The notes beneath the pieces are model-generated. The model saw nothing but the letters and a program-made list of their open reading frames with translations. It did no database searches and was not told where the DNA came from. 64,000 bases of DNA, from assembly GCA_032622095.1 (NCBI GenBank), contig CP136061.1:123268754-123332753 (forward strand). The letters are read 5' to 3'. Numbering within the stretch: position 1 is the stretch's first letter; each line of letters starts with the position of its first letter. Shown one piece after another: positions 34,357 to 46,300 of the stretch. This stretch comes from Siphonodentalium dalli (Eukaryota > Mollusca > Scaphopoda > Gadilida > Siphonodentaliidae). The position numbers were made by a program, and so were the translations under genes.

Positions 34357-37300
34357 CAGTCATTCAGGCAGTAAAGGGTCACTTTTTATGTTTGTGCTGC
34401 ACCTGTCTGTATGCAAGTACAATGGATAAAAATTTATATGTCATTTTGTTCATAAATCCAGGCTCCATCATACATCTTATGTATTGTTCACAAATATTGC
34501 TCTTTCTTTTTAAAATACGCGATCAAAGATAGCACGAAATCCAGGCAATAAGGGGTCAATTCAGGCAGTAAAGGGTCACCATTCGTTTGAACTGTATGTA
34601 TCACAATTGATGGCTGTTCGTGTGTTATTTAACCACAAATAACATGTACAAGATGTATTTATTCCAATTAAAAGTTTTTAATCTAACACAAACTTGTTTA
34701 CTATAAACCACAGTTGTTGGAAACTTGTCAAAAAAAACAAAAAGAGATGTCACCACCCCTACTTATTAATATAACTATATCAATTATATTAATAAGTAGG
34801 GGTGGTGACATCTCTTTTCGGGTTTTTTGACAAGTTTCCAACAACTGTGAATCACAATCAATAACTAATTTGTAGAAAAATTAGTAGTTGAGAAATATGT
34901 TTTTATTATTTTTTTATAGTGGAGATACAAACTCAAATTACATTTGTTCCCAACATAATATGGCCCTCTGTACAGTTAATAGCATTCACTCACAAATCAT
35001 ATGTAGTAGTGTTACAGTGTGTGCTTGCATGTTTTGTGTTCATAATACAAACATATACTAGTATATAATCAGAGCAGAGGTGGCAGCAGTTGGGGTGGAT
35101 GGTTGGCAGTCAGGATAGGACAGCTCCATTCTTTCTATGGGATAAACAGGGGTAAAGGCAACAAACTGATATAAAACACTAGAAAATGGAAATTTACCAG
35201 AACAGAAGGTGGCGGGCAAGATCATTTGATCATTTCGAGCACCTTCGGCGCTTGCATCCCAAATCCCAAGTGGATCAGTTATAATTCATTGCGGATTGTA
35301 CTGTCTTGAGTCACCTCGAGTGGCAAATTTGTTGTTATTGCCTATAACTTATTTAATTACATATATATATCTTTAACTCACATTTTTTACTCACATTTAA
35401 TTGTCAATGATTTTATCAAAGCTCTATATTTATTTTCGGACAGTACATAATTATATGTTTTGTAGTTTCTAAATTAATTAATTAATGACACAAACACACA
35501 CACAAAACTGACAACATATTCATTTGGCCTACCCTGTACATGTTTATATGACCATGAATACCAAATGTGGTGTACTCATTTCATTGCAATGCATGTGCAG
35601 CACTTACCAGTGCCAAATCTGATTGACATATACATGTATCCAATTAATATCATTGGTTTGTGAGCTAGTCCACTTATCGCTTTATTTGTGGATCATGATT
35701 CAATTTAGATTACATTTGTATTCAACTGTTCAACATATACATCAAGAAAGAAGAAACGACAAAACTGGGACTTGCAATTACTTTCCTTTTGCTCCGATCC
35801 AGAAAAACGAAGGTAAATGTTTTACAACCAAGGACGTCGCGAATGACAGTGAGTGTAACGTTGGGTGTGTGTCGACGCTGACATGATACCCATTTTCACC
35901 AAGTGCCCAACCCACCCTCAGTTGTGTGTTAATTTTAAATTTGTGCAGCCCCCTCCCAATATAATTGAACTGCCACTGGCTGCCAGCTAAATGTAGCGCT
36001 GCATGAAGTGCCTGCTGGATTCATCCCTGTCAGGTTATTATCACAGCAGTTACACGGCACACTATCCATTTGTACACAGAATGCAATGTACTAATAGATC
36101 AATTTATAACGGAACAATTGAAATCGCGAAATTATCATTTGGTGTTTATATATTTTTTTAATTTTGTGGTTTTCTCGGGGAGGATTATATGGCTTGGGCA
36201 CTTCATTTGGTGGATGCACCTTAGCATATTCATATCCATGGGCACTGGTCATCCCTTGGGCGAGACCCAACTTCCTGAATCCAGGTAATCACACCCTCCT
36301 TGCACCCCTCAAGGACGTAATGACAGGTATGGTGTTGGGGTGACTCTCCCCTCCCCAACATTGATAAAAATGTTCAAGCTAGAAAATCATGCCTGACCCA
36401 GTCTAACACAACTTTATAGTTAGAGCATGTTACACCACAATTACCCGCATAGGTTGAAATTGTTCTCAATTATTTGTATATATGCCCAACCAGTTATTAT
36501 ATAGTGGGGAATAAGTTGTTTTTAGACCAACAGCAGCATATTTTTCTATTTTTTTTGTAAAAATTTTGGTCTGAAAATGTCCATTATTTCGGGGGGTGGG
36601 GTTAGACGTTTCCAACATACCCCCCCCCCCCCCCCCCCAACAGGTCCCTCAAGAATTCCAACTGCTAGAATTTTTCAACCTGGCACCCTGTATAGTTAGA
36701 AATGTTCCAACTGATAGCCTTTCCAATCTAATTATTTTACCGACCATTGGAAAATATTTGACTGTTGCTGACTGTTGGTCTAAAAAAAACATTCACTCTT
36801 CATTCAATTCTGGTTGGAAAATTAAACTATGAGAACAATTTCAACCTATATTATGTCTTAAATTACCAATGAAGGCATGAAATGTTACTATGTTTTATTA
36901 TTTCCAATGTATGCTAATCATCAGAATTCAATTGACATGTTTTTATCCATTCCGTGATGGCACGTGCGATCGACTGTCAACAAAAGCATGTGACCCGCTA
37001 TTGACAACGGAAGTAGGTCGAAACAAATTAAATGTTTACACAATAAGACAAATTTAACTTTTGTGGGGGTCTGGGAGTTGAAAAATAAATAATTTGTTAA
37101 TATTTTACAGTGCTTAGTTTGGGTGTACTTTATTCTGTTTTTTATTGGCAGCAGCCGATCTGCAACTTGACATATTTTGTTGACCTACTTTCCTCCGATG
37201 CGTTTCCACTGTCCGTCAGAAAAATTGAATTAAATCGGAAATTACCGTCAGAACTCGCCACAAATTGCACATGATCTCCAACACATATTCATTCTCAAGA

Positions 37301-37404
37301 ATCAACAGGATTTTGGGAGATCAAGTGCATCTGTGACTTTTGCCACGACGATAAACAGCAACTGACCCGTTACTGCCTGTGACCCGTTACTACCTGAACG
37401 ACTG
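34357..37404. mobile_element. 3.05 kb TIR element inserted at TA in the GGTTACAC element
   Basis: TA at 34355-34356 and 37405-37406. Left end CAGTCATTCAGGCAGTAAAG, right end (inward) CAGTCGTTCAGGTAGTAACG. The uninterrupted relative at 33001 reads GTCGTACCTGATTTT, exactly the joined flanks. The end motif TCAGGCAGTAAAGGGTCAC recurs subterminally at about 34540-34580, and its complement TGACCCGTTACTGCCTG at 37362. TA with CAGT ends fits Tc1/mariner/pogo. Open frames in the interior are short; a 19-base C tract is at 36620-36638. Confidence 0.8.
34709..34849. repeat. long hairpin inside the 3.05 kb element
   Basis: About 65 bp near-perfect arms (CACAGTTGTTGGAAACTTGT, AGAGATGTCACCACCCCTAC and complements) around an AT loop. 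Could be a fossil MITE or the source of a hairpin transcript. Confidence 0.75.
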
Positions 37405-37551
37405 TACCTGATTTTTTTGTGCAAAAAGTTTCCCAAAGTGTCAATTTTTCAGATTTAAAGAAAATTTTTGACCCAATGTTTATATTGCCAATAGTATCTA
37501 AAACGTTAGCACTGAGGCCTATGGAAACCATTTACACCTGTGTAACCATAA

Positions 37552-38359
37552 ATGGGCGTGGTCGATTAAAAGCCAGCTCGAAAATACGCTAACTCTTATG
37601 ATATATGCAATAAAATACAACTATTTGTCCATTAAGCATGGCAAGCTTATACAAAAGGTCTTACCTCTACTCATCGTCCAGTTGTCATCATAGCAGCATG
37701 ATAAAGAGAGACATATTAACTGGTAATCAAAACAAAGCACGGTCCCCGTAAATATGGCTTATTCCATTGACGCTCTCTGTGTTCCGTGCACGGCTTTGCC
37801 GATGTGTCTACGGAAGGCCGGTAGCATGAATAAAATAGTATTCGCAACTCGAAATCATTTTATGGTCAAATTCAATTCAAAAAGTTTATTTTATATTATC
37901 AAATAATAACATTATATATACAACAGGACCCCACAGAAGCTGGGCTTATGAGGGCAGGGCCCTTATACAGTTATATTACATTAATATTATATTGACATTA
38001 AAGTTGTTGTGTATATTTACAGGTGGTGCAGTGGTGTGCGACAACTACAAAGATTTTGGGGACGGGTATGCATGGGGTGCGGGGGATGGGGCGTGTCACA
38101 GTTCACAGTATATATTTCATGTTGCAAATGATATTTTTAGATTACGTAATACCAAACTTCTTCTCATGCTGCGACCTGTGATACATGCATCATTGCATCA
38201 TCTCACAACACACACACCAGTCAAATCCAGTGTGTTAATTATGAGATAACCCAGCCATATACAATCCAAGGCATCTAAATATTGTATTAGAATAAATTCA
38301 CTTATAATTACTATATATACAGATGCAGAGGTTGAGGCCTGTTTCGACAGGTTAGTTTG
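37552..38359. other. intergenic with one retroposon-like 3' end
   Basis: ATTCAAAAAGTTTATTTTAT to ACAGGACCCCACAGAAGCTG (37870-37985) looks like the reversed 3' end of a LINE-type element. A possible acceptor before GGTGGTGCAGTGGTGTGCGA (38022) opens a Gly/Cys-rich frame with no known domain; not called as a gene. Confidence 0.35.
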
Positions 38360-39257
38360 TATGGGAGGCCCTTTTCACATTTATTATTTATTTGCGCTTA
38401 AGCACAAATCATTTGCGCTTAAGTGCAAATATGTGTCTATCAATTTATTTGCGCTTAAGCGCAAATACCTAACACTCCCTTCACTTCCCTCTGATTGTGA
38501 ATGATTGAGTCCATCTCATACTGAGGCATTGTATATTATGATGGGCCCATAGTAATAGCCCCATACAGACTCGAAGTTGAAGAAAAAACATATTTCCATA
38601 TGCATATCAGCATCTCTGTCCCTGGTGAAGGAATTGGTGTCTCACTCCCAGAGCTCTAGTATATTTTATTAAAGGGATATCTCCTGCACAGATATATACC
38701 ATTTCTATGGCCATAAAAAGGGAATTAGGGGTTACCGGGGGGCTTGCTTCCTTCATATTGTGTACTTATTGACTTGAAATAGGGGGAAAACCCCTATTTT
38801 CATATTATCAGCATCCCTGTCCCCAAGAATGTGTGTCTCCATCACAGAGATCAAGTATATTTTATAAATGAGACATATCCTGCACAGATCTATACCATTT
38901 CCATGTCATAAAAGGGATCTACTAGTAGGGTTACTGGGGGATTGCTTCCCTCATATGGTGGGCCTACCGGTATATAGACTTGAGTTATGTGTTTAGGCCT
39001 GTGCCATTTAAAATTAATTCAGGGGGGAATCAATGAATATAAATTTTTATTTGCGCTTAAGCGCAAATATGATCTATTTGCGCTTAAGCGCAAATGAATT
39101 GCGCTTAAGCACAAATGATTTACGCTTAAGCGCAATTATTTGCGCTTAATCGCAAATATTTGCACTTAAGCGCAAATGATAGAGGTTATTTGCGCTTAAG
39201 CGCAAATATTTGCGCTTAAGCGTAAATAAATAATAAATGTGAAAAGGGCCTCCCATA
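38360..39257. mobile_element. TIR element with eleven TTTGCGCTTAAGCGCAAA palindromes
   Basis: TATGGGAGGCCCTTTTCACA starts at 38360 and its complement ends at 39257; the inverted ends are 33 bp. AGTTTG directly precedes and follows, apparently a 6 bp target duplication. Three copies of the 20 bp palindrome ATTTGCGCTTAAGCGCAAAT lie at the left (38391, 38411, 38447) and eight at the right (39049, 39076, 39097, 39117, 39138, 39158, 39188, 39208), with single-base variants. Between them two ~190 bp direct repeats (TCAGCATCTCTGTCCC, CTGCACAGATATATACCATT) start near 38606 and 38808. Confidence 0.8.
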
Positions 39258-39330
39258 AGTTTGGTTCATTCTGAGTTACCCATTGGTTATTGTACGGGTT
39301 TCAGTATGGGATGACACGTTATATATATCT

Positions 39331-40076
39331 ACTAGAAGGTGACCCGACTTCGTCCGGGCTATTCAAAAACCAAATTTCAAGTCGATAGCTCCACCCGTTT
39401 CCTAGATCTGGTCTGCGCATGCGCGAAGCTGGTGTCGCACGTGCTCGGCGACCCGATAAAATTCGTATCCGGGGCAAGATACATTCACATACCAAATTTC
39501 AAGTCGATAGCTACACCCGTTTGCGAGATATATAGCCCAATGTCATTTGCGGATACCTCGGCCGGTGATGAGTTAACGCGACACAGTCAAATGCATCGGC
39601 AGGGTGAGAGTTAACGTAATCTAACTTTATGACCTCTGACGACGTCATAGAAATTACGCATTGATTTTATCCCGATAAAAGCATCGGACCACTTGTACCT
39701 AATAATTGAGGCAGATAACTAAAACGGATACATACATATTATATATCGTTGGAAAGAGGACACGCCACAGATTCTAACCGTGCAAATTATATGACTGGCA
39801 ATTTATTATTCGCGCTATATCGAATCGATTTGTGAGCACCGAACTGAAATATATTAGCGCAAAAACGGCGTAAAAACAGATTTGACCTCCGCACGTGAAA
39901 AGTTGACCTCGCACGGACAAATAAATATGCCTATGTTCGTCTCCGGCCGAAAACACATCCAAATACCAAATTTCATCGAAATTGGCTTAGTCGTTTTTGA
40001 GTCCATCGATTTCAAACACACACACAAACAAACAAACACATACACACACACACAGATCTTTCAAAATATATAATAG
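39331..40076 (+). mobile_element. 746 bp repeat, tandem copy 1
   Basis: ACTAGAAGGTGACCCGACTT to TTTCAAAATATATAATAG. Contains two ACCAAATTTCAAGTCGATAG phrases, AATTTCATCGAAATTGGCTT, and a CACACAAACAAACACA tract near the end. Preceded by a TATATATATC run. Similar phrase order is familiar from retroposon-like repeats of invertebrates, but I cannot classify it. No protein assigned. Confidence 0.8.
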
Positions 40077-40822
40077 ACTAGAAGGTGACCCGACTTCGTC
40101 CGGGCTATTCAAAAACCAAATTTCAAGTCGATAGCTCCACCCGTTTCCTAGATCTGGTCTGCGCATGCGCGAAGCTGGTGTCGCACGTGCTCGGCGACCC
40201 GATAAAATTCGTATCCGGGGCAAGATACATTCACATACCAAATTTCAAGTCGATAGCTACACCCGTTTGCGAGATATATAGCCCAATGTCATTTGCGGAT
40301 ACCTCGGCCGGTGATGAGTTAACGCGACACAGTCAAATGCATCGGCAGGGTGAGAGTTAACGTAATCTAACTTTATGACCTCTGACGACGTCATAGAAAT
40401 TACGCATTGATTTTATCCCGATAAAAGCATCGGACCACTTGTACCTAATAATTGAGGCAGATAACTAAAACGGATACATACATATTATATATCGTTGGAA
40501 AGAGGACACGCCACAGATTCTAACCGTGCAAATTATATGACTGGCAATTTATTATTCGCGCTATATCGAATCGATTTGTGAGCACCGAACTGAAATATAT
40601 TAGCGCAAAAACGGCGTAAAAACAGATTTGACCTCCGCACGTGAAAAGTTGACCTCGCACGGACAAATAAATATGCCTATGTTCGTCTCCGGCCGAAAAC
40701 ACATCCAAATACCAAATTTCATCGAAATTGGCTTAGTCGTTTTTGAGTCCATCGATTTCAAACACACACACAAACAAACAAACACATACACACACACACA
40801 GATCTTTCAAAATATATAATAG
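40077..40822 (+). mobile_element. 746 bp repeat, tandem copy 2
   Basis: Starts directly at the last base of copy 1 and appears identical to it across all 746 bases I compared. Confidence 0.85.
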
Positions 40823-41568
40823 ACTAGAAGGTGACCCGACTTCGTCCGGGCTATTCAAAAACCAAATTTCAAGTCGATAGCTCCACCCGTTTCCTAGATC
40901 TGGTCTGCGCATGCGCGAAGCTGGTGTCGCACGTGCTCGGCGACCCGATAAAATTCGTATCCGGGGCAAGATACATTCACATACCAAATTTCAAGTCGAT
41001 AGCTACACCCGTTTCCGAGATATATAGCCCAATGTCATTTGCGGATACCTCGGCCGGTGATGAGTTAACGCGACACAGTCAAATGCATCGGCAGGGTGAG
41101 AGTTAACGTAATCTAACTTTATGACCTCTGACGACGTCATAGAAATTACGCATTGATTTTATCCCGATAAAAGCATTGTACCACTTGTACCTAATAATTG
41201 AGGCAGATAACTAAAACGGATACATACATATTATATATCGTTGGAAAGATGAAAACACACAGATTCTAACCGTGCAAATTATATGACTGGCAATTTATTA
41301 TTCGCGCTATATCGAATCGATTTGTGAGCACCGAACTGAAATATATTAGCGCAAAAACGGCGTAAAAATAGATTTGACCTCCGCACGTGAAAAGTTGACC
41401 TCGCACGGACAAATAAATATGCCTATGTTCGTCTCCGGCCGAAAATACCCTAAAATACCAAATTTCATCGAAATTGGCTTAGTCGTTTTGGAGTCCATCG
41501 ATTTCAAACACACAAACACACACACAAACAAACACATACACACACAGATCTTTCAAAATATATAATAG
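40823..41568 (+). mobile_element. 746 bp repeat, tandem copy 3, slightly diverged
   Basis: Differs from copies 1-2 at scattered places, e.g. GTTTCCGAG for GTTTGCGAG, GCATTGTACC for GCATCGGACC, GATGAAAACACACAG for GAGGACACGCCACAG, and in the CA-rich tract. Confidence 0.85.
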
Positions 41569-41887
41569 ATAATACATGTTGTTGAAATATTCAGACATTT
41601 TTTCTGTCTCTTGCCTTTTAAATGATGAGCGGGTATTTTACCACACTATTACGACAATTTGAATTGTTTATATAATAGGCTTGATATTTATGTTGGTCGT
41701 CTAAATATGTGCGTTTGACATGGACTTCACTCTTGATAGCGAAATTCGTTCGTTGTTATTGTCCTCCGCTAATCAATCGTTGTTGATTGGGTCCGCGCGT
41801 CACCCAGCCCCTTAATTTCGGAAAACTGCATTATTGTCGATGTGTGCGCGCTGATAACAAGTGGTTGATGTGTTATAATTTATATAT
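41569..41887. other. single-copy spacer between direct and inverted copies
   Basis: About 320 bases, no repeat recognised; ends in an AT run that meets the inverted copy. Confidence 0.6.
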
Positions 41888-42643
41888 CTATTATATATTT
41901 TGAAAGATCTGTGTGTGTATGTATGTGTTTGTTTGTTTGTGTGTGTGTGTGTGTGTGTGTTTGAAATCGATGGACTCAAAAACGACTAAGCCAATTTCGA
42001 TGAAATTTGGTATTTGGATGTGTTTTCGGCCGGAGACGAACATAGGCATATTTATTTGTCCGTGCGAGGTCAACTTTTCACGTGCGGAGGTCAAATCTGT
42101 TTTTACGCCGTTTTTGCGCTAATATATTTCAGTTCGGTGCTCACAAATCGATTCGATATAGCGCGAATAATAAATTGCCAGTCATATAATTTGCACGGTT
42201 AGAATCTGTGGCGTGTCCTCTTTCCAACGATATATAATATGTATGTATCCGTTTTAGTTATCTGCCTCAATTATTAGGTACAAGTGGTCCGATGCTTTTA
42301 TCGGGATAAAATCAATGCGTAATTTCTATGACGTCGTCAGAGGTCATAAAGTTAGATTACGTTAACTCTCACCCTGCCGATGCATTTGACTTTGTCGCGT
42401 TAACTCATCACCGGCCGAGGTATCCGCAAATGACATTGGGCTATATATCTCGGAAACGGGTGTAGCTATCGACTTGAAATTTGGTATGTGAATGTATCTT
42501 GCCCCGGATACGAATTTTATCGGGTCGCCGAGCACGTGCGACACCAGCTTCGCGCATGCGCAGACCAGATCTAGGAAACGGGTGGAGCTATCGACTTGAA
42601 ATTTGGTTTTTGAATAGCCCGGACGAAGTCGGGTCACCTTCTA

Positions 42644-42645
<2 letters not shown>
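41888..42645 (-). mobile_element. 746 bp repeat, inverted copy
   Basis: Complement of the unit, with a longer (GT)n tract. It mixes variants: CGGAAACGGG as in copy 3 and CGATGCTTTTATCGGG as in copies 1-2. Its head abuts the TA microsatellite. Confidence 0.85.

Positions 42646-42708
<63 letters not shown>
42645..42708. repeat. (TA)n microsatellite
   Basis: About 32 uninterrupted TA dinucleotides; probable insertion target of the inverted 746 bp copy. Confidence 0.95.
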
Positions 42709-42711
<3 letters not shown>

Positions 42712-43124
42712 CCAATCATTCCGATATCAGTATAATTCGTTCACATCCACGATAAATGGGGATTTGTCTGCAGCAATATAGCTGACATACGGTATTACTC
42801 TTTTAACAAGTAGACAACGGGGTTCCCTGTTGTTTGTTTCAGACTTTATAACGGGTAACAGACTTTAAAATTAATGAAAATTGTTTGGATAGTTTAATAT
42901 TCCAATGCACAAATGTACAGACATGGATGCATTTAGGATAATTATTGTTCGGTCCCTGTGTTGATGGTCTATTGTTATATAGATCCTGGTAAGAACTCAA
43001 TTCGCTTGCTTGTGGCCATTAGATTCCAACAAAGTGTTGAGGCGGCCTAGGACTGAACTTCTTTCTCAATGCTGTCCCTGGACAGCTAACACTTTATCAC
43101 ACAAGCTCACATCAATGAGTGCAG
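42709..43124. other. sequence downstream of the lectin stop codon
   Basis: Likely contains the lectin gene 3' UTR (minus strand). No repeat recognised. Confidence 0.4.
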
Positions 43125-43390
43125 TCAGCCTACTCTATTCCTCTGACTATCAGAGAAGCTCAAGTCTCTCTGACAGATATAACCAGCAGTGAATGCACCA
43201 TCTGGTCCACACAGCCTATCGTCTGCTTGCATTTTTCCGTTCATCATGATGCAATTCTCCCCACTTAAATTGGTTGGTTTGCCGACTGCCCACATGGTAT
43301 GTATGAAGGTCATTGTATTTCCATTGAAGTCCACCCAGTTACCTTCGTCAAACCTATCACTTCCGTCGATGAAAAATTGATTGGTATGCT
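43125..43390 (-). CDS. lectin gene last exon: second half of the C-type lectin domain
   Basis: A poly-T tract and CAG acceptor (43391-43393) precede EHTNQFFIDGSDRFDEGNWV. The exon includes WAVGKPTNLSGENCIMMNGK, the last lectin Cys pair region (RLCGPDGAFTAGYICQRD) and a short tail, and stops with TGA at 43125. Read in the lectin frame it needs one carried base, whereas exon 2 supplies two. Confidence 0.8.
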
Positions 43391-46300
43391 CTGAAAAAAA
43401 AAACGGCATTTTTAAGCCTTAAAAATTTATTTTGAAATATATTCATCTGATTTATAATAGGATCTATCTCTGGTCTATATTTTCGCCTTTACTATACATA
43501 GTCTTGTTACGCCTATATATTCGCATGTGTTTTACATGGTATGTCCTTCACGTAAGAATACCCTTACCCTATAACCCTATAGTCCTAACCCTAGCCATAT
43601 CCCTAACTCTGATAATAACCCTAACCCTAACCCTAACCCCAATAGATATGGAGAATGGAGCGGGTGTGCTATTTCATGTATTCTTAAATGAAGGATATAC
43701 CTTTTATAGCACACTCGATCGGCCGATATTTAAGGCATATATAGCTGCGGCAAAGGCATACATATTTCTAGAACATGAGCATATTGTGCAGGCGCAGTGG
43801 CACACATACAGATGGTCGCGCGACACTGTATATAGTTATGCATGCCACTTAAGAAATTGATGTTAACTGATTTGCTTGCGTTCCATGGAGTTAGTCTGAC
43901 ATTTTATGTGGAACGCATCGGACCAATACCTAACCAAACTTGCTTCCGTTATATTATATTCAATGGGACGCAACGAAATCAACATTTATTCCTATATATT
44001 TCCACCCAATTAGCAGATCAAATGATTATTTCGAGCCCATTTTCAACGATATTCTGGTAGCACGTTGCAAGTTGGTTCCAGATACATAATGGGGAAAAAT
44101 GGGGCCTGCGCGCTACGCCACATGATGCGGTATAAATATATATATGTGAACAAGGTCAGACCTTGTACATCCGCTTATTAACGTACCGCGTCGTACTGAA
44201 TATCGCTATGGTTCAATTGACCACTACATGCCCACATATTCAATAATTGTGCGTTTAATTTATAGGATTCGAGATTTTTTATTATTTAACACATTGACTG
44301 CCGACTCCCATTTAATTACATGCAAAAAGCACGAATTAACTCGTAGCTGGCAGTCATTTATTTATTTGGGATAATCCATTTAGTATAGAAAGGGTTAAAC
44401 AGTTATTATTTTCAAAACGGTGCAGTTGAATGTGTATATAATATAGCACTTACCGTTTAAATTTCGTTCTCCCCAAAATCTGTGCAACATTAATTTTTGT
44501 CAATTGGTCTCTCATTGTCAGAAGGTGAGCGTCATGTTCCTCGCATCTCTGTTTTGCTTGAAGCCAATTTATGCTTTCAACTGTAGGCTCGGTCAGACTG
44601 AAGCATAGTTGTGATTTAGGTTTGTACTGGAAACCCATCCCATTTCCAGTAGTTTTGCATTCTTCTAAACCTGAAATAAAATATTCGACAGAAATTACAC
44701 ACGGTGGTCATTCCGACAATTCGTTTTTTCGACAAGTCGCCATGCTGCGCGAGGCAAGTCATTGTGCAAGCTATGACCATTGTGTTAACCCTTTCATGAC
44801 TGGAGCTTTTTTTGCGAAAACCCTGTGCCAATGCATTCTCTTATATATGAGAGTCGCCATTATAGGGCGCCTCGCATATGTAAGAGAATGCATTGGCCTA
44901 ACAATATTTACCTTATATGCGAGGCTCCCTATGGGAGAATCGCATATATAAGAGGATGCACTGACACAGGGTATTTAATGCTGCACCGTCTCAGCTCCCG
45001 CCATGAAAGGGTTAAAGCCGCACGGTCCGTTTTGACACCAAATTAACCAGAGACGATCGTTGGAATTGTTTTTTGCTCGTCTGACAAAAATTGAAAACAT
45101 CAAACTTACTCTTTAGAAAGGTGATGTGTGATCATGGAAAAACTTACTATATAAATACGAATGAGCTGACGGTTATCACAGGCCCCTGGGGAAATTTACT
45201 AAAATACCAATATAGACTATACCAGTGTACATTGGTATAGTCTATATTGGTATTTTAGTAATTTTCCCCAGGGGCCTGTGATCACGCACGCCACACTTGG
45301 CACCTCGTATATAATAGTGCTCAACCCATTCACGGCCTCAATGCAAATAGAGGCCTAGAATTAAGTGTCGACATAAGTCTCAGTGCTATATACACTGTAC
45401 TGCAATTTTGCTCCTTTTTTTGGCGAAACGTAAATATCAATTCCACCCGAAGTCAGTCAATATGTATACACGTATATAAATACAATATAGTGCGTGCGCA
45501 TGAAGGGGCTGTCAGATTCGAACATTCACCAATTTTTTCTCAAATTTCTCTTCAACCCACTAGCAAAATTGACAGTACTACAATGTGTAAGGACGTGCAT
45601 GCATGGGCCAGTGGAATATCGGCCGGATTCATGAACCAATTAGGCAATTCCAACTTGAAATCCGAATGATCTCCTTCCAACATCTGCCTCTCATTACGCC
45701 ACCTGTGGTGTTTCTAGCTTCTGTGAGTTTGATATTGTGTGGTGGACAGGGCGAATGTATTCTTGGAGATTTTGTGTACCTTACTCAATCGTACCGATAG
45801 AATCACGTAGATGCCGAAATTGTAAAGTTAACGTCACCGGTGTATAATATGTTTATGAAAATATGATAAATCGTATCGATAGAGTCAGGACAGGCTGAAA
45901 TTGTAAACTTAAAGTCACCGGTGTAATAATATGTTGTTGAAAATATAAATAATTTGATAGACTGAAAATAATATATAACCCATTGGGAGCCCCTAATGTA
46001 TTCTTGAACATTTTGTTTTGTACCATTACTCATTCGTACCGATAGAATCACGTAGATGCCGAAATTGTAAAGTTAACGCCACCGGTGTATAATATGTTTA
46101 TGAAAATATGATAAATCGTATCGATAGAGTCAGGATAGGCTGAAATTGTAAACTTAAAGTCACTTGTTGTTGAAAATATAAATAATTTGATAGACTGAAA
46201 ATAATGTGTAACCCATTGCGATCCCCCCCTGATGTAGTGAAGTGAATTGTGGGTAGTTTCATTGTGAATATTCTCCGCCATCTTTATTTTCTGGAATTAT

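Larger units (their letters stand above)
32699..37547. mobile_element. composite GGTTACAC element (two ~450 bp ends around ~890 bp), itself interrupted
   Basis: ATAA at 32695-32698 and 37548-37551 flank it. GGTTACACTGGTGTAAAT starts at 32699 and again at 34047; ATTTACACCTGTGTAACC ends at 33152 and 37547. The end units 32699-33152 and 34047-37547 are direct copies. The middle 33153-34046 recurs at 62070-62949. Several short open frames occur (MMIFFMQKAH...) but no transposase is visible. Confidence 0.7.

Noticed and set aside
32699-37547. LTR retrotransposon, because two ~450 bp direct repeats flank a middle
   Set aside because: The ends lack TG...CA, the middle has no gag/pol-like frame, and the 61.6 kb relative shows tandem duplication including the flank.
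38022-38249. Possible coding exon with Gly/Cys-rich frame after a plausible acceptor
   Set aside because: No donor in phase, no known domain and no partner exon.
39049-39227. CRISPR array, from the regularly repeated 20 bp palindrome
   Set aside because: The spacing is 0-10 bp with no spacers, the DNA is eukaryotic, and the cluster lies inside an inverted-repeat element.
39339-41106. Three 91-residue identical open frames (MTRLRPGYSKTKFQ...) that might be a gene cluster
   Set aside because: They are copies of one 746 bp repeat. The frame has no domain, and overlapping frames on the other strand are equally long.
43432-43860. 142-residue plus-strand open frame in the lectin intron
   Set aside because: It runs through the CCCTAA tract (LTLTLTLT) and has no domain or homologous look; a chance frame.
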